The notes beneath the pieces were generated by a model that did no database searches, had not been told where the DNA came from, and worked only from the letters and a program-made list of their open reading frames with translations. DNA of 64,000 bases from Branchiostoma floridae. Lineage: Eukaryota > Chordata > Leptocardii > Amphioxiformes > Branchiostomatidae. Shown piece by piece: positions 1 through 14,400 of the stretch. The stretch's first letter is position 1. The number at the start of each line of letters is the position of its first letter. The translations under genes were made by a program, and so were the position numbers. Location: NCBI RefSeq assembly GCF_000003815.2, contig NC_049993.1, positions 427,539-491,538 on the forward strand. Reading direction: 5' to 3'.

Positions 1-214
1 GGCCTGAAGATGACCCGCTACATTTTTCTCAGACGAGAAATACTAGGTTCGCCTTGCATCAACGTGGTCTTCAGCAAGCCTACTTAGGTGATAATCTGGT
101 TGATGGTGCCGACTGCTGTTATCATACTCTAGTAGGGAAATTCTTTTTAAATAGACCATACCACAGATTAATGAAATTATGTATCTGACATTGAATTTGT
201 TTACAATCTTCCAG

Positions 215-3200
215 AACTACCAACAACAATCTCCCCGGTAACAACTCCACTAGTTACAACTCCTTCAACACCCTCTTCAACACAACCACAAAGTACCACA
301 GAGGCTGTGACGTCATCTGGCGTGTACCAACCCATTGGGGTACAGGACGTCACAATCATCCCAGATAATCTGATGACAGCGTCATCCCAAGTAAGCGGAT
401 CCGAGGCGTACAGGGGCCGCTTGAACGGTGATGGTGCATGGCAGCCGTCAGGACAAGGTACTGAGTTCCTGGCGGTGGATCTAGAGTACAATCGTTACAT
501 CTTTGGCATCCAGACCCAGGGACAGGGAAATGGCTACGTGGAGACCTACAGGATCCTATACCAGGTGGACAACACAACAGATCTAATTCTGTACTCGGCT
601 GGTGGTGGGACCGCCAAGGTGGGTTCGTAGATTACAGTTGATAGGTATCCTTCTCTTTAAACCCTCCAGTGTACGTCATACTCTCATATAGGGCCATAAA
701 TGCACCTCTTTGCCCACGGCTTATGCAACCAGCTATACAACATATATTCGATTCCTCATTGGATTTGTACTCTATCTTCATTTAGTTGGACGGTAAGTAG
801 AGCGTACAGAATCCAAAACAAACAAATCATGCAAACCGAAAGATGCAGTTCAACTGGTAGCCACGATTCTTAACTGATATGTTACAATCTAATCACAACA
901 TGTAATAGTCACTGGGCAGCACTGCACGCGCACCATCACTGAGAATGTATGAGATGCTATAGATGAAGCAAAATCAATTAAGCTTAAAGGCTGCATATTA
1001 ATGATATAATAGGAATCACATGACATTCTGATGTGCTGCAACATTTCTTTTCACAGATCTTCAACGGCAACAGCGACAACGAAACTATCGTCCAACAAAA
1101 CTTCACCTCGTACATCTACGCCCGGTATATCCTCGTCAACCCGCAAACGTGGCTCGGCGCTCCACGACTGAGGATAGAGCTACTTGGAGTCGATGGTAAG
1201 TATTGAAAATGGCATTTCTGCTACTCATTTCTCTGACCCTTCTGTTCAGAGTTAGAGTGTAGTTCAACAACGGTTTGGTGTGATAATATTGTCTTCAGGT
1301 GAAAAAGAACACACCATGAACTTGTCAACTAGAGCTCAGAGAAAATGTTTCAGTAGACTTTTTGTATACTTTAACGTCCGCATTCTTCTACGTTTACATT
1401 CTTCTTGTTGTTGTTGCTGTCACACTCGATGGTACGTTCACATGAAAACATAAAATTGATTCAAAACGCATCATTTAAGATGGTAATGGGCATATTTTCT
1501 ATAAAAAATGTAATTCTAATCATGCGCAAGTATCATTGAGTTGACAACCTTAATTAGAATTCTCTAACCTAGTCTTCTTTATTATCATTGTCATCATTTA
1601 TTTATTCATTTGTTCGGCTTGCAATCTGTATTCCAAGGAACACTGGCGAAAATACATAATTTGTTATCAGAAACGCTTGTAAAACTGGACTGCTGGTCTT
1701 ATCTTACAGAGCTACCAACAACAAGTTCGCCTGTAACCACGCCACTGTTGACGACAAGTTCGCCTGTGACCACGCCACCGGTGACAAGTTCGCCTGTGAC
1801 CACGCCACCGGTGACAAGTTCGCCTGTGACCACGCCACCGGTGACGACAAGCTCCGCAGTGACAACAAGTTCCCCTCTGGTGACGACGCAATCAACAACA
1901 AACTCCCTGGTAACAAATCCGTCAACACAAACATTGAGCGTTGAAACGACTTCGGCCATTGAAGAATCCACCGCGATGGAAGAACAAACAACAGATATGT
2001 TGACGGCGAGTTCAGAATCAACGACTGTGGAGACATCGACGGCTTCCATAGCTCCATCGGGAACAACAGTCGAAACCACAACAGCCGCATCTACTCCGGG
2101 AACTCCAACGGAGGAACCACAAACAACATCCACCCTCAGCATTGAAGAATCTACCCCTGAAGACACAACCCTGGACTCAAACACTATCACTGAGGTATCA
2201 TCCACAGTGCTCACTTCCACCAAAGACTCGCCATCAGGGCCGAGTGTTACTTCGCCAACAGTAGACGGCTCTACATTACAGACGTCGATGTTTCCAACAG
2301 ACGCAGGAGCAAGCACTGAGTCACAAACACAAGGCCAAGTCTCCACTCGTCCTTTGTCGATCTCCACTACTTCTACCGATGACATGATAACGAGTGCAAT
2401 AGTATCAACACAGGGTCAAGATGTGACGACACAGACTCTTTCAACCATGGCACAACCGGACACAACAGCTTCGGTAGACGTCACTGTCTATACAACCGTC
2501 ATCGGTGCTACCGATGGAACGACCACAGAAAAGTTAGAAATGACAACATCAGCATCGGATCAGCTTTCGACCCTTATTGAAGTAATAACAGCCGAGACAG
2601 TCGATCAGTCTACCTCAGCACCGGCAGTTCCTACCAAGACGCCAACTTCTTCAGCCGCAACATCAGATGTATCCGTCTCGGCGTCAACTGCTTCAACCGC
2701 GGCACCAACAGCTTCTTCCGCTGCACCAACAGTCACATCGGCGGCACCAACTGTTCCAACTCCAGCCCCAGCAGTCTCCACGTCGATTCCAACCAGTGTT
2801 GTAGCGTCCACAACGACACAAGCTGCGACAACAATCAAACCAACCCAGGAGTTTGTTGTTGTAATCCAGTCCCTCGGACTATCGGACGAAACCATCATCT
2901 CAAACGATCAGATATCCGCCTCATCGTCTATAGAGGGATTTGAAAGTTTCAAAGGTAGACTGAACAACGAAGGTGCATGGCAGTTTAATGCCAGTGATTC
3001 AAATCCATTTTTACAAGTAGACCTGGGAAGTGTAACTACGGTGACCACTATTCAGACTCAAGGTTACACAGATGGGTTCGTCTTCTCATACACACTGGCT
3101 TACCAACAAGTTACCCAGACGGGAAGAAGAAGACGGCAGGTGAACTTTGTCGACTACGAGGAAAATGGAACAGTCAGGGTAATCTTTTCATTTTCTATAA

Positions 3201-6200
3201 GGTTATTTAGTTAGCTTTCAATAAATAGATTTTACATCACTATCAGGTCATTTATGGAAGTGTATATGTAACTATCATCATTGTTTGAAACATTGCAGTA
3301 TCAAAGGGTGTCCTATTTTTAAGATATCTTTCTCCACACGGACTTTTCATTTGAAGTAAACGTATCTGCTAGTTCTTCTTCTTGCATACGAACTATGGTT
3401 TCATATATAATTTGCATAATTTCCACGTTCTGGACCAGTGAATACCAAAGGAGCAATTCATATGCCAATATAATACCCCTCGGGCCCATGGCGACTTTTC
3501 AAGCATTCATCCGTAACGAAATAAATGTCCATGTGTATTGACTATGATGTTTTTCCTCAGGTATTTGAAGGAAATAATGACGGTAACACAGTCGTCGAGC
3601 AAAATCTCACCACGCCCATCGTGACGCAGACGCTCAGGATCAAACCGACAAACTTCTCCGACACCCCGCAACTGAGGGTCGGACTGATAGGGGGTAAGTA
3701 TCACTTCGCTATGAGAAGTATGTTCGTTCTGCATAGAATTCAACTTGATTTCATGATGTATTTGGTCCTTATTTGCGATGAACCTCTGACGAAAACGTAT
3801 ATGACAAATGCTCTCACCGTTTAAGATCACTTTGTGAAAGATCGTTGATCGTTGATATTTCTACTCATACGATGGTTCTTTTGCGTCCACAGAGGTATCC
3901 GTACCGATTACAGTGACAACAGGAGCAGCGCCAACCACCACAGTTGGACAGACCATCATCACCACGAGAGGGCTGGCGGACTGGCAGCTGTACGCCATAG
4001 TCGGGGGGTCATCTGCAGGAGCCGTGCTGCTGCTGATGGCAATCATCGGGCTGAGTGTGGCCAGGTCCAGGAAGACTAAGAAAAGGTATGATGATGTTGA
4101 ACGCATGGTGCAAGTTACTCGTAACATCTGGCAGGCAAAAACTGTCGACTTGTTTTGCAGTTGTCTTTCTGAAAATAGAAAAGCATGTGAATTGAATAAT
4201 TTAACCATAAAAGATCATTTCTTGGGGGGGGGGGGGTACACAGACAAAAATCCCTTGTCGCAAATGTTAATTGTATTGAGATAACATTACAGGTGGAGGT
4301 ATGGGATCTTCTGGGGTGGCCTTTATTGTCATCGTTGTAGTTGAAATATGAAAGTGAGATATTCCACAAAATGAATAGATATTCGGCACTTACACCTAAG
4401 GAATGATCGTTAAACTTTATAATGTTAAAAAAAACAATTAATGTTTCTAAAAATGTGATGGATCATTTGACTGATGACTCGCCCAATTCCAGGTTTACTG
4501 CCTTGCTTGCATGCAGGCTAAATTGATAGAGGGTAACTAACAATACAATAAAATCATTCAACGGTAATGCACGCAGTTATCTAATACACAATCACCTATT
4601 TCCCGTTAATTAACGTTTAACGATTGGAATCGGATTGCGAATTGGCAATTTCGTATTAAAAAGGAGAACGTACAGTAAATAGAAATCATCTTTGTGATGA
4701 TATTGATCTGCGATGGGGGGGGGGGGGGTTGGTAGTAGGCCGTAGTACTAGTAGTACTAACTATAGCTAGATGACTAACAAAACGGAAAAGCTACTAACC
4801 CAGTATGGCCTAAGGTGAAGGTAGCTCTAGTTTGCATGAGGGAAACGCATGTTATGTTTCCCTGCAGCAGATCCGCACGCTTCACTAAAGGTCACTCCGC
4901 TTGGAGCAACGTAGATACAAGGTAGGAAAGCACTGTTGTTCCGCCCAGACATGTCTACAGTCTCAGTACCTTCTCAAATTCACTTTTGCTAAACAACAAA
5001 TCATGACCTTGTGAGAAGGGACCAACTGTTGTGAAATCAACTCTAAGACTCGTGTAATACTATGTGATTGCCTTCTGAACGCTGCCTTGATAACATTAAT
5101 CGATGGTGATGATGCTAATGGTCCAGTGTTATGACAGATGTACACATTATCTGGTGGATGTTCCCATCAGGTGCTATGTGTGGTACATTTTGTCGTGTAG
5201 TGTAGTTACAATGGAATTATGATATTATGATATTGACTATCCCAGACAACACTTTGGCACGCTTTACACACCATTTTCAGAGTTGCCTTAATTTGTACGG
5301 AAATGAATGTATGATTTAACCTAAAAGTATGTAAAAAAAACCTTATTGCTACTTAAGTAGCGTTTCCCCCGGGTGGACTTGGATCACCCCCAGAGACTCA
5401 AGTCGTCTCCATTCCCCCAGCGTGTCATGTGTGTAAAGCCACAGAGTACTATTCGACTCGGAATGAACTCGCCATTTTTGTAAACATTTTGTGTACGTTG
5501 GGCAACTGTTGCGACTCGTTTAGACACAACCGTTAGCGTATGTGATCGACCAAATTGCAAGCTTGCCCTTATGACGTGCACAAAAAGTTATCCTAGCTTC
5601 GATAAATCCATCTGTTCCGGCGTCCCATCTTATGATGTGTTCCTGGATAACGAGGTTCTATATTCACAACCAGGATCCAACTACATGTATTCCAAACTCC
5701 AGCTAAGAATACGGTTTGGGCACGCATGCTGTACGTTTGGGACCTCCGAAACGTCGGCTGCACATAGATGCTGGATGTGAATAACGAATCTTGTTCTCCA
5801 GTTATTTTCCAACCTTATGACGTTAAGATTCACGGGTATGAACTGTTGATTGTCCCTAATGTGCTGATGACACGCCTGATGACATTATACTATTTTGTTT
5901 CAGAAACATATCTACATCCGGCTCGATACCGACGGAAAGCTACAAGTGAGTAGACACCCCCCCCTGCGAAAAAGTCTAATATATGTAATTAGTTCTTCAT
6001 TTGCATGATTGATACCTAACAAATTCCTTCCGTTAATTCCTTTCTCAGTCACTTGTTCAATCAATCAATTAAAGAGGGTCCTACATGTATCATGAAATAC
6101 ATCGGATGTATAAATTTCCTCATCTTTGATCCAGATTTACATTTGATCATTACGTCATTACGCAAACTAACGTTACCTACATCTGAAAAATCATAAAGAT

Positions 6201-7977
6201 CCGTCAACCTCTCTTTCAGTTATTCTTCTTTCAAAATCAACAAAATCGGTCCCTGTAGTTTCATAAAAGCGACAACTAGCTATAGGTTCACAATCTACAT
6301 CACTGCATTAAGAGCTATCTACCACTCAAAAATAACGACCTATCAACACCAAAAGTTTCATTGTAGTACAGTAGAAAGCCATTACGAAGCCCATTATAGA
6401 ACGTGACCTTCGTTTTCTAACGCCTACTCACCTACCAAATATCTTAAGATTTGACAACTCTCATAATGCAATGATAGGCACGATTAGACCTACTGTATTG
6501 TAGCATGAAACACGTATTAGACATTTACGTATGTTACCGTATATTGTTTGATTTATAGATTTATAGATTTGATTTGTAGATATTATAGTAGACCATGCAA
6601 AAGTCTCAGTACTCATAAGCTCCCATTTATAGCTTCTCAAGTTACGCTGTATGTCTACAGACAGAAAGACACACACATGCTATCTAAACACTCAGAGCGA
6701 AGGTGGTGAGAGTAAATCGCAAGACAGAAACCAAAGCAAAACATACAAGATTATATTTTCTAAGTGTCTTACACCATACATTGATACAGATGACCAATTT
6801 CTAGATTTCTAGAAACTAAACTTGCCCATTTGCTCACATATCGTTTGTATGTACCACACAGAATCCCCCGAGCCAGGTCCAGCTACAAGCCGCGTGATGA
6901 GACGTACAGCAGTGTACACTATAATGACGCTTACAGGTATGTCCTTATTCCTACTCTACCTATAGACCATCTGCTATCAATAAGCGACGATAATTTAGTC
7001 ACATATAGCGAATTTGCCTCGTCTGTCAAGCCATAATCTAATCAGAGTGCATACATCTTCAATCACAACCCCACTGTTGGTTGTGATTCTTACTGTTCTG
7101 CACTCAGCATGATACTGAGGAAGAACGTGAACCGGTAAGGCTGCTGTTTGCACACGTGCTTTCCTACTGGTGTTGGTTGAGCATTGGCTACTCTGCACCT
7201 CATTCGCACAGACAAACAAACAAACAAACAAACAGTCCACATCAGCTGATGTCGTCAGCAGCAATGTAAATACCACATGCTCATAATTTCAAATACGTGT
7301 GGTTCGCTTGGTACCTTGTACATGACAGTCATTCCTACTGGCTTTTCAGTATCGTTTCAGTACCTTTTCCTCATCTTTATAGATAACACGAATGACTATG
7401 TAGTTCCTGTGAAGTCTTATTTCTCCTTGTTACCATTGTTTGTCATGTCTATTTTACCTTTTACATTCTATACTAGGTCATGGAGAGGGTATCTAATAAT
7501 ATTTGTAGTACATTTATTACAATTATTTTGAATATTTAAAAAGTAATGAAATAATAAATATACAGAAAATACTTTGCAGATATTGTGAAAAGTTTATTTT
7601 TATTTTCTAAGTATCAAATCTCTTATATCACTGTAATTACAAAGAATTGAAAACATTTGCAAATGATGACAATGGCATACCTCTGACTCGGAATAGACAC
7701 TTCATTACATCATTCAAGAACCATTCATGTTGATAGTGTTACTTTCAGAGCGCTTTCTATCATGCACCTCCTTTATGGGTCAAAAACATTTCTTTCTGGA
7801 GGGGGTATAAAGTAACACCATTGTTGATATCATTTATTCCTCAGGTCTGATGACGAAAGTCTTCCACCCCACATCGATGATACCAAGTCACCTGTGGTTG
7901 GTCACAACGGCGACTACGCCTCTCACGCAGTGATGATTGACACCCGGGCACCGGGAGGCACAAAACTGCAGTACTGA
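215..7977 (+). CDS. Mucin-like F5/8 type C (discoidin) domain membrane protein, copy A (5' part outside window)
   Basis: Exons I could place: 215-618, 1057-1195, 1710-3178, 3561-3693, 3893-4085, 5904-5945, 6862-6936, 7845-7977 (TGA). All have AG/GT borders and compatible phases and give 861 codons without a stop. The start and any signal peptide lie left of the window. Order: short Thr/Ser/Pro stalk, F5/8C module (SGVYQPIGVQD to LRIELLG), about 390-residue Ser/Thr-rich mucin-like stretch, a second and divergent F5/8C module with a GRRRRQ site, an extracellular stalk, one transmembrane segment (LYAIVGG to GLSVARSRKTKKR), and a tail of about 85 residues with several Tyr (ETYSSVHYNDAY) ending TKLQY. 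The family is known for binding lipids, glycans or matrix; the ligand here is unknown. I infer a heavily O-glycosylated surface adhesion or receptor protein. A small cytoplasmic exon between 4086 and 5903 could have been missed. Confidence 0.82.
1710..2850 (+). repeat. Mucin-type Ser/Thr/Pro-rich coding tract, copy A
   Basis: The first part is a 30-bp coding repeat (SSPVTTPPVT unit, about 1725-1845) followed by degenerate Thr/Ser/Pro-rich sequence. It is unusually low in charged residues and is expected to be densely O-glycosylated. Compared with copy B it has more SSPVTTPPVT units and an extra segment (around LSIEESTPEDTTLDS, 2135-2270). Confidence 0.8.
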
Positions 7978-8319
7978 GCTGCCAATCATTCGCCTGGAGT
8001 TTCAAGCTTGTCCAAAATCTGCAGTATATTCGTTACATGATTCTGGTATTAGACATTGACTTTATTTGGATCCACAATTAGCTTGACATTTCTGTTACGG
8101 ATTGTTACAGTGGTTTATGACAATTATGTACAAATGTATGGAGATTTCTGATTCATGCAATTCGATATGCCTTTCAATTTTTGTGCTTATCTTTAGTATA
8201 AAGCATATCCCAGCAGCCTCTGGTACGTATCATCCTCCTAATATAACATGCTGCTGTTAATCCAATGAAATGTCTCCGGAGAATGAATACTGTAGGAGAC
8301 GTGTTACCTCTGCTGACGA

Positions 8320-8419
8320 NNNNNNNNNNNNNNNNNNNNNNNNNNNNNNNNNNNNNNNNNNNNNNNNNNNNNNNNNNNNNNNNNNNNNNNNNNNNNNNNN
8401 NNNNNNNNNNNNNNNNNNN
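8320..8419. other. Assembly gap, 100 N
   Basis: Exactly 100 N, a conventional length for a gap of unknown size. It follows the 3' UTR of copy A and precedes the last 37 bases of an F5/8C exon of copy B. The missing stretch therefore hides the rest of the copy A 3' UTR and the whole 5' end of copy B. Confidence 0.98.
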
Positions 8420-11400
8420 TCTAGTTGGGTACTCAGAAGATGGTGGGAACGCCAAGGTAAGACCGGGTACAGTTTGTAACAGTTTTTAAACACTCTTATT
8501 TTCTGTCGCTCTTCTGTTTTGCACCACAGGTTAATAGAATGCTATAGCTTTACTTGTTCGCCTAAAGCTGATATAAAAAAGGAACAAGGAAACGTGCCAA
8601 ATGATTCATCGTTTCATTCCATTTCGTTCTAGAGTTCCATTCCTTTGTGTTAGTGGTGTGTCACTTGTTCTTAAAGTATGCGGATCATAACCAAATGGAG
8701 GCATTTCCCTACAGCTAACAAAGCAGATTGTCAGGACTGCTTGAGAAAACATTGTTAATGAAGGAAACTTGCATACGATATCGTAAAGTAATTGTACGGT
8801 ATTTTAATGTATTTGCACAATCACCTAGATACGTGACTAAGACCGTATGTTTTCGTCAGATCTTCAGCGGCAACAGCAACAACGAAACTATCGTCCAACA
8901 AAACTTCACCCCGTATATCTACGCCCGGTATATCCTCGTCAACCCTCAGAACTTCTCCGGTGCTCCACGACTGAGGATAGAGCTACTCGGAGTGGATGGT
9001 AAGTTGCCATTGGTGCCACCAAAGTAGAAAACTGATTTTAAAACATCAGCTTCCTATTTTCTCAGTAGTAATGTTCTAAGACAAAAAATTGGATTCGATG
9101 GGTATCAAAATGGTATTCGTCAAGCTTGTTGTGTTAATGATGTTTTCTATGGTGTCAAGATCATTATAATTAAATGTTTTCATAGAGAAATTGATATATT
9201 CATTTTTCAGTAGTAAACTACATTTTCACGACCCCACATCTTCATCCTCGCCAAATGGCATTGATCTTAACGACTGATGCAATTATCGAATCCCCACCGC
9301 TTACTAATATGATATAATAGCATTTATTCATTAATCGACCATATCTATATATTTATCGATATTCCCCTTTCCCATTGTCACGTGTGTGAAAGTCCTATCA
9401 TAATTTTTAGACCTTCAGGTAACAAGATGCGCGATAAAAGTCAAGCAGCTGAATTAATTTTGGAAACGATTTCATCAAATATGCACATCAATTTCTGTTT
9501 TCCACAATTTGCTTATTGCACGTCAATCATTAGATTTACTAAGCTATTTTCATAACGAGCTTCCCGTCCTTCACCAAATTAAAGTGTTATAGTATGTTTT
9601 ATTAATCATTCAAATGAGGTCTCTTTTTCGATGACAGATGCTACGTGTTTGAAAAAGCCTTCATGAAACTAAATGGAATTGTACAATCTGATCTAATGTG
9701 CAAATTCATCCCTATTTTGTTTTGTTGCTATATAGAAATGATAACGTTATATCATTTTTCTGCTCTGCTCCAGAACTGCCAACAACAATCTCCCCGGTAA
9801 CAACTCCACTAGTCACAACTCTTTCAACACCCTCTTCAACTCAACCACAAAGTACCACAGAGGCTGAGACGTCATCTGGCGTGTACCAACCCATTGGGGT
9901 ACAGGACGATACAATCATCCCTGATGATCTGATGACTGCTTCATCCCAAGTAAGCGGATCCGAGGCGTACAGGGCCCGCTTGAACGGTGATGGTGCATGG
10001 CAGCCGTCAGGACAAGGTACAAATGAGTTCCTGGCGGTGGATCTACAGTACAATCGTTACATCTTTGGCATCCAGACCCAGGGACAGGGAAATGGCTACG
10101 TGGAGACCTACAGTGTCATATACCAGGTGGACAACACAACAAATCTAGTTGGGTACTCAGAAGATGGTGGGAGCGCCAAGGTGGGTTCGTAAATGACAGT
10201 TGATAGATATCCTCGTCTGTCCTTGTCTTTAAACCCTTCAGCGCACGTCATAGTCTCATAAAGGGCCATATATACCGCTCTTTGCCCATGGCTTATGCAA
10301 CCAGTGATATAAGATATATCCGATTCCTCCTTGGATTTGTACTCGACATTTACTTGGACGGTAAGTAGATCGTACAGAATCAAAAACACAGCTGCAATAC
10401 AACAAACCATGCAAACCACAAGACATGCAGTTCACTTTGTAGCCACAATTCGTAACTGATATGTTACAATCTAATCACAATATGTAATAGTCACTGGGCA
10501 GCACTGCACACGCACCATCACTGAGAGTGAGAATGTATGAGATACTATAGATGAAGAAAAATCAATTAAGCATAACGCTGCATATTAATAATATAATAGG
10601 AATCGCGGACATTATAATGTGCTCCAACATTTTGTTTCCTCAGATCTTCAGCGGCAACAGCGACAACGAAACTATCGTCCAACAAAACTTCACCTCGTAC
10701 ATCTACGCCCGGTATATCCTCGTCAACCCGAAAACCTTCTCCGGTGCTCGACGACTGAGGATAGAGCTACTTGGGGTCGATGGTGAGTAATAAAAATGGC
10801 AATTCTGCTAAAGACTTCTCTGACCGAAATAAAGTTAAAAACAGGATCGATTGTTTAGAACGAGAATCGTCTTCAGCTAGGTCAAAAATAATCAGATTAT
10901 GGACCTGTCACTTTTAATGTATTACTAATGACTACTGTTAGCATAATCAGGTCTTTGATTTAGCTTGCATCATCTCAATCATTGGTCTTACCCTGACAAT
11001 AGTGTGTGAGATGTTGGTTAATTATTTTTGGCATATATATTGCACAACGAAGTACATCATCAACAAACATTATAATGTTAATGGCATAACGATATCGATA
11101 CCATCTTCTAGCGCTTCCTACAACAAGCTCCCCGGTCACAACCCCTCCCGTGACAACCAGCTCCACACAAACGACCCCTCCCGTGACAACCACCTCCACA
11201 CAAACTACTCCAATCATGACAACAAGCTCCCCGGTAACGACTCCGCTCATCCCGACAACCTCCCCGGTAACAACTACGGCTACGGAAATCCCGACCACCT
11301 CCTCGCTAACGACTACAATCGGTCCGATGACATCTCCTGTTACGACTCCAATCGGCACAACAACAAGTCTGACAACGAACCAGGTAGACACAACCAAACT

Positions 11401-14400
11401 ATCAACATCCTCAACACAACTGCCTCAAACATCGTTTAGTTCTGATGTTCCTACCACTACTCCGTCAGTCGACGCAGAATCCACGACGAACCAAGGACAG
11501 ACTACCGCCTCCAACATCTTCTCCAGTGCGCAAACTCAAACAGCGGCAAGTACCATGGGGTCCGAGACGTCATCTGGCGTGTACCAGCCCATCGGGGTAC
11601 AGGACGTTACAATCATCCCAGATGATCTGATGACAGCTTCATCCCAAGTAAGCGGATCCGAGGCGTACAGGGGCCGCTTGAACGGTGATGGTGCATGGCA
11701 GCCGTCAGGACAAGGTACAAATGAGTTCCTGGCGGTGGATCTACAGTACAATCGTTACATCTTTGGCATCCAGACCCAGGGACAGGGAAATGGCTACGTG
11801 GAGACCTACAGTGTCATATACCAGGTGGACAACACAACAAATCTAGTTGGGTACTCAGAAGATGGTGGGAGCGCCAAGGTGGGTTCGTAAATGACAGTTG
11901 ATAGATATCCTCGTCTGTCCTTGTCTTTAAACCCTTCAGCGCACGTCATAGTCTCATAAAGGGCCATATATACCGCTCTTTGCCCATGGCTTATGCAACC
12001 AGTGATATAAGATATATCCGATTTCTCCTTGGATTTGTACTCGACATTTACTTGGACGGTAAGTAGATCGTACAGAATCAAAAACACAGCTGCAATACAA
12101 CAAACCATGCAAACCACAAGACATGCAGTTCACTTTGTAGCCACAATTCGTAACTGATATGTTACAATCTAATCACAATATGTAATAGTCACTGGGCAGC
12201 ACTGCACACGCACCATCACTGAGAGTGAGAATGTATGAGATACTATAGATGAAGAAAAATCAATTAAGCATAACGCTGCATATTAATAATATAATAGACA
12301 TATTAATGATATACTACGGATCACTTGACATTATAATGTGCTCCAACATTTTGTTTCCTCAGATCTTCAGCGGCAACAGCGACAACGAAACTATCGTCCA
12401 ACAAAACTTCACCTCGTACATCTACGCCCGGTATATCCTCGTCAACCCGAAAACCTTCTCCGGTGCTCGACGACTGAGGATAGAGCTACTTGGGGTCGAT
12501 GGTGAGTAATAAAAATGGCAATTCTGCTAAAGACTTCTCTGACCGAAATAAAGTTAAAAACAGGATCGATTGTTTAGAACGAGAATCGTCTTCAGCTAGG
12601 TCAAAAATAATCAGATTATGGACCTGTCACTTTTAATGTATTACTAATGACTACTGTTAGCATAATCAGGTCTTTGATTTAGCTTGCATCATCTCAATCA
12701 TTGGTCTTACCCTGACAATAGTGTGTGAGATGTTGGTTAATTATTTTTGGCATATATATTGCACAACGAAGTACATCATCAACAAACATTATAATGTTAA
12801 TGGCATAACGATATCGATACCATCTTCTAGCGCTTCCTACAACAAGCTCCCAGGTCACAACCCCTCCCGTGACAACCAGCTCCACACAAACGACTCCAAT
12901 CGTGACAACAAGCTCGCCGGTAACGACTCCGCTCATCCAGACAACCTCCCCGGTAACAACTCCGCTCATCCCGACAACCTCCCCGGTAACAACTACGGCT
13001 ACGGAAATCCCGACCACCTCCTCGCTAACGACTACAATCGGTCCGATGACATCTCCTGTTACGACTCCAATCGGCACAACAACAAGTCTGACAACGAACC
13101 AGGTAGACACAACCAAACTATCAACATCCTCAACACAACTGCCTCAAACATCGTTTAGTTCTGATGTTCCTACCACTACTCCGTCAGTCGACGCAGAAAC
13201 CACGACAAACCAAGGACAGTCCACCTCCTCCAACATGTTCTCCAGTACGCAAACCCAAACAGCGGCAAGTACCACAGGGTCCAAGACGCCATCTGGCGTG
13301 TACCAGCCCATCGGGGTACAGGACGTTACAATCATCCCAGATGATCTGATGACTGCTTCATCCCAAGTAAGCGGATCCGAGGCGTACAGGGCCCGCTTGA
13401 ACGGTGATGGTGCATGGCAGCCTGCAGGACAAGGTACAAATGAGTTCCTGGCGGTGGATCTACAGTACAATCGTTACATCTTTGGCATCCAGACCCAGGG
13501 ACAGGGAAATGGCTACGTGGAGACCTACAGTGTCATATACCAGGTGGACAACACAACAAATCTAGTTGGGTACTCAGAAGATGGTGGGAGCGCCAAGGTA
13601 AGAGCTACCGTAACAGATTGTAACAACACCCTTATTCTCTCTCGTTCTTCTGTTTTGCGCCACAGGTTAATAGAATGCTATAGCTTAACTTGTTTGCCTA
13701 AAGCTAATATGTTAAGGAACAAGGAAAGGTGCCAATTGATGCATCGGTTCATTCTATTTCGTTCCATTAATTTGTGTTAATGGTGTGTCACTTGCTTTTA
13801 AATGCGGATCATAAACGGAGGCATTTCCCTACAGCTAATAAAGCTTTATATTTCAGAAGATTGTCACGATTGCTTGAGAAAACACAGTTAATGAAGGAAT
13901 CTTGCATACGCTATCGTAAAGAAATTGTACGGCATTCTAATGCAATTGCACAATCACCTAGATAAGTTTTAAAGTGACTAAGTCCGTATGTTTTCTTCAG
14001 ATCTTCAGCGGCAACAGCGACAACGAAACTATCGTCCAACAAAACTTCACCTCGTACATCCACGCCCGGTATATCCTCGTCAACCCGCAAACGTGGTCCG
14101 GCGCTCCACGACTGAGGATAGAGTTACTAGGGGTCGATGGTAAGTTGTAGACCCCACAGAGGCAATAGTGACGATACTAAAAGGAAATTGATTTTATAAG
14201 CTAATGGTACTTTGCTGAAGAATAAGGATACAGGTGGCCTGAAGATGACCGGCTACAGTGCCCTAAGACGAGAAATACTAGGTTCAATTTGCAACAACAT
14301 GACCTTTAGCAAGCCTGCTTAGGTGATAATCTGGCTTGTGGTGCCGACTGATGTTATCATACTCTAGTAGGAAAACTATTTTTCTTAGATAAATCTTATT

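Noticed and set aside
1699..2385. Minus-strand frames of 228 and 128 codons
   Set aside because: Shadows of the Thr-rich mucin exon, which has correct splice borders and a paralogue.
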